Below are positions 7,257 to 15,224 of a stretch of DNA of 64,000 nucleotides, piece by piece (position 1 is the stretch's first letter; the number at the start of each line of letters is the position of its first letter). The stretch lies in NCBI RefSeq assembly GCF_018283455.1, contig NZ_JAAMTH010000001.1, positions 3,329,501-3,393,500 on the forward strand, given 5' to 3'. The notes under the pieces were generated by a model. It saw nothing but the letters and a program-made list of their open reading frames with translations, was not told where the DNA came from and did not search any database. The translations under genes were made by a program, and so were the position numbers. The DNA comes from Planococcus sp. MSAK28401. Lineage in GTDB: Bacteria > Bacillota > Bacilli > Bacillales_A > Planococcaceae.

Positions 7257-8723
7257 ATGACAACTATAGCAGGACAGCAACAAGAAACCATCAAAACGAC
7301 TCCTATTTTAATTTCATTCTTAATTGCAGGCTTCATTGGATTGTTCAGTGAGACTGCGCTCAATATGGCATTGGGTGATTTAATCCAACAATTCGGTGTG
7401 GGATCGTCCACCATCCAATGGCTCACGACCGGATACTTGCTGACACTCGGCATACTGGTCCCTGTCTCGGGCTTATTACTGCAATGGTTCAGCACAAGAC
7501 AGCTATTCATTGCCGCTCTGGCCTTTTCAGTGACCGGCACCTTGATCGCTGCACTGGCGCCGAGTTTCAGCATTCTCATGGTGGCCCGGGTCATCCAAGC
7601 AATCGGTACCGGCTTGCTTTTGCCGCTCATGTTCAACACCATTCTATTGATCTTCCCCATTCATCGCAGAGGCGCGATTATGGGATTGATGGGCTTGGTC
7701 ATCATGTTCGCTCCGGCGATCGGGCCGACGATTTCCGGATTTTTAATTGAAAACTTAAGCTGGCATTGGATTTTCTGGGTGTCTCTTCCGTTTCTCGTGT
7801 TTGCATTGATTTTCGGCATCATGTTCATGCAGAACGTTAGCGTGATCACAAAACCTAAGATCGACATTACTTCCATCGTGCTGTCTTCCCTCGGGTTTGG
7901 CGGCATTGTTTATGGATTCAGCACCGCTGGGGAAAGCGGCTGGGGCAGTTTCATCGTAATCGCATCCCTTGCGATTGGATTTGTCTCGCTGTTCTTGTTC
8001 TCCATCCGCCAATTCAAAATGGACCAGCCGATGATTAACCTCCGCGTCTTTAAATACCCGATGTTCACACTTGGGCTTGCGGCCGTTTTTATCGCGTTCA
8101 TGGTCATCCTGTCATCAGCCATTCTGCTGCCGCTTTATTTGCAGACAGGACTTGGCTTGGCAGCTGTCACAGCCGGGCTCATCCTCCTGCCGGGCGGTGT
8201 GTTGAACGGATTGATGTCCCCGATTACCGGGCGGATTTACGATAAATACGGGCCGAGAGGATTGGTCATTCCCGGGTTTTCCATCATCATCATTACCTTG
8301 TGGAATTTGTCTGGCGTCACGACCGCCACTACAGCAGTCGCGATAGTCGTCTTGAATACTCTTTTGATGATCGGGGTTTCATTGGTGATGATGCCTGCCC
8401 AAACCAATGCATTGAACCAATTGCCAAAAGACTTGTATCCGGACGGCACCGCTTTGATGAACACACTTCAGCAAGTATCCGGCGCCATCGGGACAGCGGT
8501 CGCTATCACCATCATGTCTTCGACGCAATCGACCTATATGCAAAATGTATCCGATCCAAACAGCGCTTCCGCTATTCCCGAAGCACTGACGGCCGGCGTG
8601 CAAAATGCCTTTACATTCGGTTTGGTACTCGCTGTGGTCGGCTTGGTGATTTCTTTCTTCATCAAATCCGTCCATCTGGCGCCAGAAAAAGCGCCGCAAG
8701 GAGAAGTTGTCGAAAACACTTAA
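7257..8723 (+). CDS. DHA2-family MFS multidrug exporter (LmrB-like)
   Basis: This 488-residue protein has about 14 membrane helices. Antiporter motif C-like glycines are seen in FAPAIGPTISGFLIENLSWHW, and WLTTGYLLTLGILVP is typical of the EmrB/LmrB (DHA2) branch of proton-driven drug exporters. The N-terminus is cytoplasmic and polar and the C-terminus is short. It follows a LmrA-type repressor and should be induced by that repressor's ligand. The drug range cannot be read from sequence. Confidence 0.92.
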   Translation: MTTIAGQQQETIKTTPILISFLIAGFIGLFSETALNMALGDLIQQFGVGSSTIQWLTTGYLLTLGILVPVSGLLLQWFSTRQLFIAALAFSVTGTLIAALAPSFSILMVARVIQAIGTGLLLPLMFNTILLIFPIHRRGAIMGLMGLVIMFAPAIGPTISGFLIENLSWHWIFWVSLPFLVFALIFGIMFMQNVSVITKPKIDITSIVLSSLGFGGIVYGFSTAGESGWGSFIVIASLAIGFVSLFLFSIRQFKMDQPMINLRVFKYPMFTLGLAAVFIAFMVILSSAILLPLYLQTGLGLAAVTAGLILLPGGVLNGLMSPITGRIYDKYGPRGLVIPGFSIIIITLWNLSGVTTATTAVAIVVLNTLLMIGVSLVMMPAQTNALNQLPKDLYPDGTALMNTLQQVSGAIGTAVAITIMSSTQSTYMQNVSDPNSASAIPEALTAGVQNAFTFGLVLAVVGLVISFFIKSVHLAPEKAPQGEVVENT

Positions 8724-8849
8724 AAATGAATGAACGATCGATTGAGCCAGGTTCCATTCATTTCATGATTGACTTCTTTTTTAATCCAGTTATAATGAGA
8801 AACAATATCTGCATAACGAAGATTTGCCCGAGCATTTCGGAGTATAAGA

Positions 8850-9117
8850 ACAAAAGCGATGATAAGAACGAGTACCTGTGACTGAAGCAGACAGAAAGTG
8901 GCCGGTTGATGAGAGGCGCATGCGGTGTCCGGGGAAATACCTCTTTGAGCTGTGTACCGAACCTTCAGTAGGCTACACCGGAGTTGCATCCGTAATCCAT
9001 GCAGGAGTATCGCTTCGGCCGTACTTTCCAAGGGAAGCTGTGCGAGCAGTTTCCAAACTAAGGTGGTAACACGCATATCCGCGTCCTTTAGGGTTTTTCC
9101 CTAGAGGGCGCTTTTTT
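8850..9117 (+). promoter_or_regulatory. tyrosine T-box leader of tyrS
   Basis: The leader begins with the stem I start AGCGATGATAAGAACGAGTA (from 8855). Later comes the T-box core AAGGTGGTAACACGC (9060-9074), whose TGGT pairs with the tRNA acceptor end, and then a terminator. A TAC triplet at 8938-8940, followed by CTCTTTGAGC on the 3' side of stem I, is the best specifier candidate and matches tyrosine. Uncharged tRNA-Tyr would stabilise the antiterminator and switch on tyrS. Assignment of the specifier by eye is less certain than the T-box itself. Confidence 0.9.
9081..9117 (+). terminator. T-box regulated terminator
   Basis: GCGTCC-TTTAGGG pairs with CCCTAGA-GGGCGC and is followed by six T. 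It competes with the antiterminator formed by the T-box core just upstream. Confidence 0.88.
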
Positions 9118-9169
9118 GTATTCTTATCGATTTTGCGATATGACTATTCCAAGACAAGGAGATGTTAGC

Positions 9170-10384
9170 ATGCGACTCACACCCGTTGAACAAATGAAAA
9201 TCATCGAAAAAGGAGCAGCCGAAATCATCGAGGAAGGCGAATTGCTCGAAAAGCTCGAGCGCTCATACAACGAACAGCGCCCGCTCACCATCAAACTCGG
9301 CCTCGACCCGTCCGCACCTGATATCCACCTTGGCCACGCAGTAGTTTTGCGCAAAATTAAGCAATTGCAGGACCTCGGCCACCAGGCGGTCATTTTGATC
9401 GGCGACTTCACCGGGCGCATCGGCGACCCTTCCGGCAAGGCGAAAGGACGGACCGCGCTCAGTGACGAAGAGGTCCGGCAGAATGCGGAGACTTACTATG
9501 AACAGATCTTCAAAGTGCTCGACAAAACGAAGACAACGGTGCGCTTCAATAGCGAATGGCTGTCGAAACTTAATTTCGAGGAGGTCTTGAAGCTTGCCGC
9601 CAGCACGTCGGTCGCGCGCATGCTCGAACGCGACGATTTCCAGAACCGCTACCAAAACCAGTCGCCCATCGGCATTCACGAGTTTTTCTACCCGCTCATG
9701 CAAGCCTACGATTCCGTTGAACTGAAAGCGGATATCGAAATCGGCGGCACGGACCAAACCTTCAATATTTTAATGGGCCGCACGCTGCAAAAGCATATGG
9801 GCCAGGAAAAACAAGTCGCCATCTTTATGCCGCTGATCGAAGGGCTCGACGGCGTGGAAAAGATGAGCAAAAGCCTGGGCAATTACATCGGCGTCAGCGA
9901 AGCGCCTGAAATCATGTTCAAGAAAGTAATGGAGATACCGGATCCTTTGGTCTTCAAATACTTTGAACTGACGACAGATGAGCATCCCTTGGCTATCGAA
10001 TCCTTACTCGACCGGCTTGAAGACGGTGAAAACCCGCGCAATATCAAATTGGAACTGGCGGAAATCATCACGGCGCTCTACCACGGCGAAGACGCGATGA
10101 AAGAAGCGAAACGCTACTTCGAAACCGCCTTCCAAAAGCGTGAAATCCCGGAAAATGTCCCTTCGCTGCTGGTGGAAATCGGTAAAGAACGCATCGAAGA
10201 AATCATTCCGCAGTTGGTAGAGTCTGGATTTGTCCGCAGCAAAAGCGAATTTGTGCGGCTCATCGAACAAAACGGCGTATCGTTCAACGGCGACAAGCTG
10301 ACACGCGAAGAACTCGACACCGTCGTCCATAACGGCGACGTCCTGCAGATCGGCAAAAAGCGCTTTGTGCGTTTTGAAAAATAG
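9170..10384 (+). CDS. tyrS: tyrosyl-tRNA synthetase
   Basis: This 404-residue class I synthetase has the HIGH-type motif HLGH at 53-56, KMSKS at 231-235, and an S4-like RNA-binding domain at the C-terminus (about 340-404). GDFTGRIGDPSGK after HLGH places it in the TyrZ-like branch rather than the classic B. subtilis TyrS branch. The start is the ATG after AAGGAG (9157-9162); an upstream in-frame ATG overlaps the T-box terminator. It charges tRNA-Tyr in the cytoplasm and is controlled by the tyrosine T-box. Confidence 0.96.
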   Translation: MRLTPVEQMKIIEKGAAEIIEEGELLEKLERSYNEQRPLTIKLGLDPSAPDIHLGHAVVLRKIKQLQDLGHQAVILIGDFTGRIGDPSGKAKGRTALSDEEVRQNAETYYEQIFKVLDKTKTTVRFNSEWLSKLNFEEVLKLAASTSVARMLERDDFQNRYQNQSPIGIHEFFYPLMQAYDSVELKADIEIGGTDQTFNILMGRTLQKHMGQEKQVAIFMPLIEGLDGVEKMSKSLGNYIGVSEAPEIMFKKVMEIPDPLVFKYFELTTDEHPLAIESLLDRLEDGENPRNIKLELAEIITALYHGEDAMKEAKRYFETAFQKREIPENVPSLLVEIGKERIEEIIPQLVESGFVRSKSEFVRLIEQNGVSFNGDKLTREELDTVVHNGDVLQIGKKRFVRFEK

Positions 10385-10392
10385 TCATAGGA

Positions 10393-10428
10393 AAAGGCGC
10401 AGAAACGGATATCCGTTTCTGCGCCTTT
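10393..10428. terminator. bidirectional terminator, tyrS / aldehyde dehydrogenase
   Basis: A perfect 36-bp palindrome has arms AAAGGCGCAGAAACGGAT and complement. It sits between convergent genes and has A/T-rich flanks. Confidence 0.88.
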
Positions 10429-10435
10429 ATTTAAT

Positions 10436-11875
10436 TTATTTTTTATACTGCATATAAACAACTTGGGTCGCAAGGAAGTCTTCCATGCCGTGCTTGCCGT
10501 CCGCACCGCCGAGGCCGGATTGGCGCATGCCGGCGTGATAGCCTTGCACTGCTTCGAAGTTTTCGCGGTTGACGTAAGTCTCGCCGAATTTCATTTCATT
10601 GACGACGCGCATTGCTTCGTTCAGGTCGTCTGTATAGACAGAAGAAGACAAGCCGAAGACCGTGTCGTTGGCCATTTCAATTGCTTCTTCAATAGTGCTG
10701 AACGTCGTCATCGGAAGCACCGGTCCGAAAATCTCTTCACGCATGATATCGGAATCGTGCGTCACGTTCGTTAAAATAGTTGGCTTGTAGAAGAACCCGG
10801 CCAAATCCGCGCGTTCCCCGCCTGTCGCAACGGTCGCCCCTTGCGACACAGCGTCTTTAACCATGCCTTCGACAGTCTCCAAACGGTCTTGGCTGATCAG
10901 TGGCCCCATTGTGACGTCTTTGCTTTCTCTCGGGTCACCAAGTTTCGTCGCTTCGAATGCTTGGATAAGTTTTTGGCTGAGCTCTTCCGCTACGCTTTCA
11001 TGAACATAAAGGCGCTCAGCATTCGTGCACGCTTGTCCACCGTTTGCGAGTCTTGACGTGGTGATGGCTTTTGCGGCTAGGTCCAGGTCGGCATTCTGCG
11101 TGACGATGGCCGGCGCCTTGCCACCAAGTTCGAGATTGACTTTGGTGATGTTTTGCGCTGCCGCTTCCATTACTTTCGTGCCGGCCGGCAAGCTGCCTGT
11201 CATGGTGATCATTTGGACTTTTTTATGCGAAGCCATCGCGTTGCCAATCTCAGAACCGGTGCCGGTTACGACATTGTAAACGCCTGCTGGGATTTCTTCC
11301 ATCTCGTCGACAAGTTTCGTGAATTCCATTGCCGTATTCGGTGTCTGCTGGCTCGGCTTGATGACGATTGTGCAGCCTGTAACAAGTGCTGTCGCGACTT
11401 TTCTCGCTAAAATGAATATTGGGAAGTTCCATGGGATAATTCCAGCCACAACGCCGATCGGTTTTTTGTAGACCAGAATGTTCTCATTTGGCCGGTCGCT
11501 CGGCACGATTTCCCCTTCAATCCGTCTCGCCCATTCGGACATATAACGGAAATAATCGATCGCCAAATCTACCTCGCCGCTTGCCAGTTCATAGTCTTTC
11601 CCTTGTTCTTCCTGCAATAGGTCGATGAACTTGTCGCGGTTTTCCGCAATTTTATCGCCCAGCTTGCGGACGATTTTCCCGCGTTCGATATTCGGTGTCA
11701 GTTCCCATGCCTGTTGTGCCTGGTGCGCCGCTTCTACGGCTTTATCGACATCTTCTTCAGTGCCTTTCGGAATCTTGGAAATCACTTCTTCCGTCGCTGG
11801 GTTGATGATGTCGATCCATTCGTCTCCAGTGGACTTTATATATTCGCCGTTCACATACATTTGGTGAGTTTGCAA
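10436..11875 (-). CDS. NAD(P)-dependent aldehyde dehydrogenase
   Basis: With a TTG start at 11875 the protein is 479 residues, the usual family length. That TTG has TAGGAGGAG at the right spacing; a longer frame upstream has no ribosome site. The catalytic Glu is in NLELGGKAP (E249) and the catalytic Cys in GGQACTNAE (C283). PWNFP and the cofactor-binding TMTGSLPAG are also present. It resembles lactaldehyde/glycolaldehyde (AldA-like) and betaine-aldehyde-like enzymes; the substrate is not determined by sequence. It oxidises an aldehyde to the acid in the cytosol. Confidence 0.93.
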   Translation of the reverse strand: MQTHQMYVNGEYIKSTGDEWIDIINPATEEVISKIPKGTEEDVDKAVEAAHQAQQAWELTPNIERGKIVRKLGDKIAENRDKFIDLLQEEQGKDYELASGEVDLAIDYFRYMSEWARRIEGEIVPSDRPNENILVYKKPIGVVAGIIPWNFPIFILARKVATALVTGCTIVIKPSQQTPNTAMEFTKLVDEMEEIPAGVYNVVTGTGSEIGNAMASHKKVQMITMTGSLPAGTKVMEAAAQNITKVNLELGGKAPAIVTQNADLDLAAKAITTSRLANGGQACTNAERLYVHESVAEELSQKLIQAFEATKLGDPRESKDVTMGPLISQDRLETVEGMVKDAVSQGATVATGGERADLAGFFYKPTILTNVTHDSDIMREEIFGPVLPMTTFSTIEEAIEMANDTVFGLSSSVYTDDLNEAMRVVNEMKFGETYVNRENFEAVQGYHAGMRQSGLGGADGKHGMEDFLATQVVYMQYKK

Positions 11876-11973
11876 AAGATCTCCTCCTAATTTTTCTATT
11901 AGTAGGTTTTTCCCTTTCCAGTTACCGGTAAACTTGGCCTTCTGCACTAACCTGCTTAGACAGAACTTAACTG

Positions 11974-12672
11974 TTACCCAATGGCAGGCTTCCCCAAAAA
12001 CCGTGTTTCCAGTTCATGTTCATATTCCAGACCTACACGGTAAGCCTTGGCCTCAGGACGTGAACTGACAACGCTGTGCAAGTCCTGCCCGATAAAATGA
12101 AGCGCCACGCCGTCATCTGCGGCGAGTCCCGGCTTGATCTGCCCTTGTTTGAACAATCGCTGATACGTCGGACGCCGGTGCGCTTCCCCGTCGTAATGGG
12201 GGCAGTTACTGCCGGGCAAAAAACCTAAGCAGTTCAGCGGATGCAGTTCTTCGCCGAAAGAATCGGTGACGCCTTGTTCAAACCAGCAAATCGACCCCGC
12301 ACTGATGCCTGCCAAGACGATTCCTTGGCTCCAGGCTTTTTCGATAATAAGGTCCAAGCCCCATTCCTTCCATAGCGCAAGCAAATTTTTCGTATTGCCC
12401 CCGCCGACATACAAAATGTCCTGCGACAACACGAACTGTTCGAGCGCTTGCGCTGGCGGCTTGAATAACGACAGATGTGTAGGCTCGCAGTTTTGCTGTT
12501 CGAAGAAATCGTAGAACCGGGTGATATAGCTGTCGGCGTCCCCGCTCGCTGTTGGGATAAAGCAGATCTTCGGCGTTTCTTTCGCCGATTGTTCCAATAT
12601 GTATAGATCGAGCAATGGATTTTCAGGCTCCATCGAGAAGCCGCCTCCACCCAGTGCGATAATCTGTTTCAT
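11974..12672 (-). CDS. peptidase E-like serine peptidase (family S51)
   Basis: This 232-residue protein starts with a strand and glycine-rich turn, IIALGGGGFSMEP. It has YVGGGNTKNLLALW (about 88-101) and the nucleophile elbow LAGISAGSICWFEQG with Ser at about 124, as in dipeptidase E relatives such as Bacillus YgaJ. The usual downstream His-containing strand (PHYDGEAHRR) is present. Such enzymes release N-terminal Asp from dipeptides. It is probably monocistronic on the minus strand. Confidence 0.87.
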   Translation of the reverse strand: MKQIIALGGGGFSMEPENPLLDLYILEQSAKETPKICFIPTASGDADSYITRFYDFFEQQNCEPTHLSLFKPPAQALEQFVLSQDILYVGGGNTKNLLALWKEWGLDLIIEKAWSQGIVLAGISAGSICWFEQGVTDSFGEELHPLNCLGFLPGSNCPHYDGEAHRRPTYQRLFKQGQIKPGLAADDGVALHFIGQDLHSVVSSRPEAKAYRVGLEYEHELETRFLGKPAIG

Positions 12673-12950
12673 AACCTTCTTCCTTCCGGTTTGGATTTAT
12701 ACTTGGCCGCTGCACTCGCTTTAAAGCGCCATCCCCTTCTCTTGCACTTTTATTGTTCTCTCTTTAAGGCGGAGATTCCTTCGCAACCGCAAATAAGCTA
12801 TTTGCTTTAATGCCGTTTTCTTCTATATAATGTGACTGTTTCCGGAAATCGAACACCGGACGCCTTAAACCGCTTAAATGTCTACCATCTTTCAGCTAAG
12901 CTGGATGCTTGGCTTCTTTTTATTGCTATTATCTGCTATATTCAAAAAAA
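12673..12950. other. divergent intergenic region without a gene
   Basis: This stretch separates the S51 gene (minus) from the SigW-type promoter (plus). It is AT-rich with short stacked T-tracts and includes a possible small hairpin around AGCTAAGCT near 12895. No open frame with a ribosome site was seen. Confidence 0.5.
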
Positions 12951-12976
12951 TGAAACTTTCGCATACATCGTCCGTA
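12951..12976 (+). promoter_or_regulatory. SigW-type ECF promoter of the pspA operon
   Basis: TGAAAC (12951-12956) and CGTA (12973-12976) are separated by 16 nt, which is the SigW consensus of Bacillus. It lies 20 bp ahead of the first gene. In B. subtilis the pspA operon belongs to the SigW envelope-stress regulon, so site and cargo agree. Confidence 0.85.
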
Positions 12977-12995
12977 TGTTAAGAGAGGTGAAAAA

Positions 12996-13505
12996 ATGGG
13001 ATTTTTAAATCGTTTATTTGGCGGGACAAACAAAGAAACACCGAAAGCAGAAAAGCGGACTTTGCTGAACCTGCGCGTCGGGGATTTTGTGTCATACGAT
13101 CTTGCGGATTATGAAGTCGCCGGAAAAATCCATTATAACGATAGCGGTTATACTTGGTCTGCCTATCAGTTGGTTTCTGCCGGCAAAACTTTGTGGCTCA
13201 GCGTGGAAATGGATGATGAATTGGAAGTTGGGATATATGAAACGGCCCACCTCCCAGGACTCGAACCCGGCGCCAAGCAAGTTTCATATGACGGCCGTTC
13301 TTATCACCTGGAAGAACGCGGCAAGGCTTTCGTGAAAGCGGAAGGCAGAAGCCAGAACGTTGACGGCAAAAGCATGGACTACTATGATTACTCAGACGAA
13401 TCAGGAGAGTCATTTTTATCCGTCGAGGTATGGGGCGGCGATGTCGAAGCCAGCCACGGCTATGAAATCGAAGAATACGAAATCACTATTTTAGCAGGAA
13501 GCTAA
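12996..13505 (+). CDS. DUF4178 domain protein, first gene of the PspA operon
   Basis: This 169-residue soluble protein matches the DUF4178 pattern: LLNLRVGDFVSYDLADYEVAGKIHY near the N-terminus, a beta-rich middle, and the C-terminal GYEIEEYEITIL. AGAGAGGTG precedes the ATG. DUF4178 genes recur beside pspA, DUF350 and spermidine-synthase-like genes, and the order here follows that pattern. The biochemical role is unknown; a part in the membrane-stress response is inferred only from the SigW promoter and neighbours. Confidence 0.8.
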   Translation: MGFLNRLFGGTNKETPKAEKRTLLNLRVGDFVSYDLADYEVAGKIHYNDSGYTWSAYQLVSAGKTLWLSVEMDDELEVGIYETAHLPGLEPGAKQVSYDGRSYHLEERGKAFVKAEGRSQNVDGKSMDYYDYSDESGESFLSVEVWGGDVEASHGYEIEEYEITILAGS

Positions 13506-13523
13506 AAGACTGGAGGAAACAAT

Positions 13524-14195
13524 ATGTTTCAATTTTTCAAGAGAGTAAAAACTTACGTAGGGTCGGAGTTAAACGCGGCGCTCGATAAAGCGGAAGATCC
13601 GGTGAAAATGCTTGAACAGTTTATGCGGGAAATGTCGATGGATATCCGCGATGCTGAAACAGCAGTGGCCAAACAGTTGGCAAATGAAAAAATGCTGAAG
13701 AAGAAATACGACGACGCCAATAGCATGGTGGAAAAACGCCAGCAGCAAGCAGTACAAGCGCTTGAAGCAGAAAATGAAGAATTGGCCCGCCGTGCACTTG
13801 AAGACAAGCAAAATCACGCAAAGCAAGCGGATTCCCTGAAACAGGCCCATGAGCAAGCGGCAGCTGATGCCACGGCTCTTCGTGGACAGTTAGCTGAAAT
13901 GAAGCGCGAGTATGAAGAAATGGAACTCAAGCAGGATTCCTTAAAAGCACGTGCCGAATCTGCCAAAACACGGACCAAGATTAACCGCACAATGTCTTCT
14001 GTAGGGGGCGACGAGTCACGGCGCGGTTTTGACCGCATGGAAGAAAAAGTCATGCAGTTCGAAGCGGAAGCCGAAACTTCTGAAGATTTGCGCGCAGGCG
14101 GACGCAGCCTGGACGATGAATTTGCATCGCTCAATAAAGGCGATGCCGTGGATGATGAGCTGGCGGCCCTTAAGAAACAGTTCGGAAAAGAATAA
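13524..14195 (+). CDS. pspA: PspA/IM30 membrane-stress protein
   Basis: This 223-residue protein is almost entirely helical, with an N-terminal amphipathic stretch (MFQFFKRVKTYVGSELNAAL). Long coiled coils follow, including EDPVKMLEQFMREM, the PspA/Vipp1 signature. It would polymerise on damaged membranes and keep them sealed. It follows the DUF4178 gene by 18 bp. A terminator-like hairpin directly after it suggests that pspA mRNA is made in excess over the downstream genes. Confidence 0.95.
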   Translation: MFQFFKRVKTYVGSELNAALDKAEDPVKMLEQFMREMSMDIRDAETAVAKQLANEKMLKKKYDDANSMVEKRQQQAVQALEAENEELARRALEDKQNHAKQADSLKQAHEQAAADATALRGQLAEMKREYEEMELKQDSLKARAESAKTRTKINRTMSSVGGDESRRGFDRMEEKVMQFEAEAETSEDLRAGGRSLDDEFASLNKGDAVDDELAALKKQFGKE

Positions 14196-14202
14196 CGAAC
14201 CG

Positions 14203-14230
14203 CGGCCCGCTTTTGCGGTGGGCCGTTTTT
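14203..14230 (+). terminator. partial terminator inside the operon, after pspA
   Basis: CGGCCCGC pairs with GCGG-GGGCCG across a TTTT loop and is followed by TTTTT. Genes continue on the same strand 22 bp later with no obvious new promoter, so read-through and a step-down in expression are inferred. Confidence 0.7.
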
Positions 14231-14252
14231 GTTCATTTGGAGTGTTTTAATT

Positions 14253-14795
14253 ATGAGAAAAAAAGGATGGTTAACCGGCTTGATCGCTTTAGCCGTTTTT
14301 CTGGCAGCCTGTGGAATGGCATCGGCAGAAGACTATATCGATCAAAATTATACCTTTATAAATGCTGTACAGAACAACCAGAACACCAATGACCGTGCAA
14401 TGCTCTACCGATCTGATAAAAGCATACCGGACACCGCAGCAGAATTAAGCGGGATCCAGGAACCTGAGAGAATCGGCGAAGAAGTGGATGGCCGACAGGT
14501 GCTGGTCTATGATGACGAATTGATCATTTTAACAGAAGATCCGGAAAATGCAGGAGCTACGCTCGTTGAAGTGGCAGAAGACGAGTTTGTCCGCTCGCAT
14601 TACAATCCAGGCTTTTTCTCTGGCATGTTTGTCGGTTCTTTTTTAAGCAATCGATACGGGTCTGGCTGGACGCAGGCCAATAGATGTGCCGGAGGCGGCT
14701 GCTATTCAGGCGGCGGTTCTTATAACACCTTCCCTTCCGGTTCATTCGGGCGGGGATCAGAATTTCGCGGCGGAGGCCCGGGAGTCGGAAAATAA
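14253..14795 (+). CDS. DUF4247-type lipoprotein of the PspA operon
   Basis: This 180-residue protein has a lipoprotein signal, KKGWLTGLIALAVFLAAC, with lipobox LAAC at about 20-23. The exported part contains DYIDQNYTFINAV and ends in a low-complexity Gly/Ser/Tyr tail with CAGGGC, as in DUF4247 proteins. The ATG at 14253 follows GGAGTG; an upstream in-frame ATG lies within the hairpin tail. It is probably anchored on the outer face of the membrane. The function is unknown. Confidence 0.75.
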   Translation: MRKKGWLTGLIALAVFLAACGMASAEDYIDQNYTFINAVQNNQNTNDRAMLYRSDKSIPDTAAELSGIQEPERIGEEVDGRQVLVYDDELIILTEDPENAGATLVEVAEDEFVRSHYNPGFFSGMFVGSFLSNRYGSGWTQANRCAGGGCYSGGGSYNTFPSGSFGRGSEFRGGGPGVGK

Positions 14796-14819
14796 ACTTT
14801 AGTAAAGGGGCTTAAAGCA

Positions 14820-15212
14820 GTGAATCCATTCTTATTGACATTTTTATATTTCCTCGCAGCTATTGCTGTTGTAATCGTAGGCTTAGTCGTATTTGAGCTT
14901 ATGACCAGAAAATACAAAGATTGGGACGAAATGAAAAACGGAAATTCGGCAGTCGCTTTGTCGATAGCAGGAAAAATCATCGGCACGTGCGTCATCATTA
15001 CCTTTTCCATTTTCCATAATGACACAATTACAGAAACGGCAATTTGGGGTCTGTACGGCTTAGGGCTTCAGTTGGTCGCTTATTTACTTTTTGAACTTCT
15101 CACCCGCTTTTCAGTGGAGGACGAGCTGAAAGCTAACAATACAGCGATTGGGATCATTTCATTTGCCGTTTCAGTCGGATTGGCGTTCGTGATTGGCGCT
15201 TCCATTACATAA
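14820..15212 (+). CDS. DUF350 family membrane protein
   Basis: This 130-residue protein starts with GTG and has four predicted membrane helices in two pairs, the DUF350 architecture. Typical pieces are NGNSAVALSIAGKIIGTCVII and ANNTAIGIISFAVSVGLAFVIG, two repeats each carrying an N-A/G-AI motif. DUF350 proteins are found with pspA and polyamine enzymes in many bacteria, but their activity is unknown. Confidence 0.85.
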   Translation: MNPFLLTFLYFLAAIAVVIVGLVVFELMTRKYKDWDEMKNGNSAVALSIAGKIIGTCVIITFSIFHNDTITETAIWGLYGLGLQLVAYLLFELLTRFSVEDELKANNTAIGIISFAVSVGLAFVIGASIT

Positions 15213-15224
15213 GGCGGTGTTTGA

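Noticed and set aside
8871-8875. TAC at 8873-8875 as the T-box specifier
   Set aside because: It belongs to the AGTA element on the 5' side of stem I. The specifier should be on the 3' side, where TAC at 8938-8940 lies.
14203-14230. End of the pspA operon at the hairpin
   Set aside because: Downstream genes DUF4247, DUF350, synthase and channel follow closely on the same strand without another clear promoter, and a full terminator occurs at 17595-17633. The hairpin is treated as partial.
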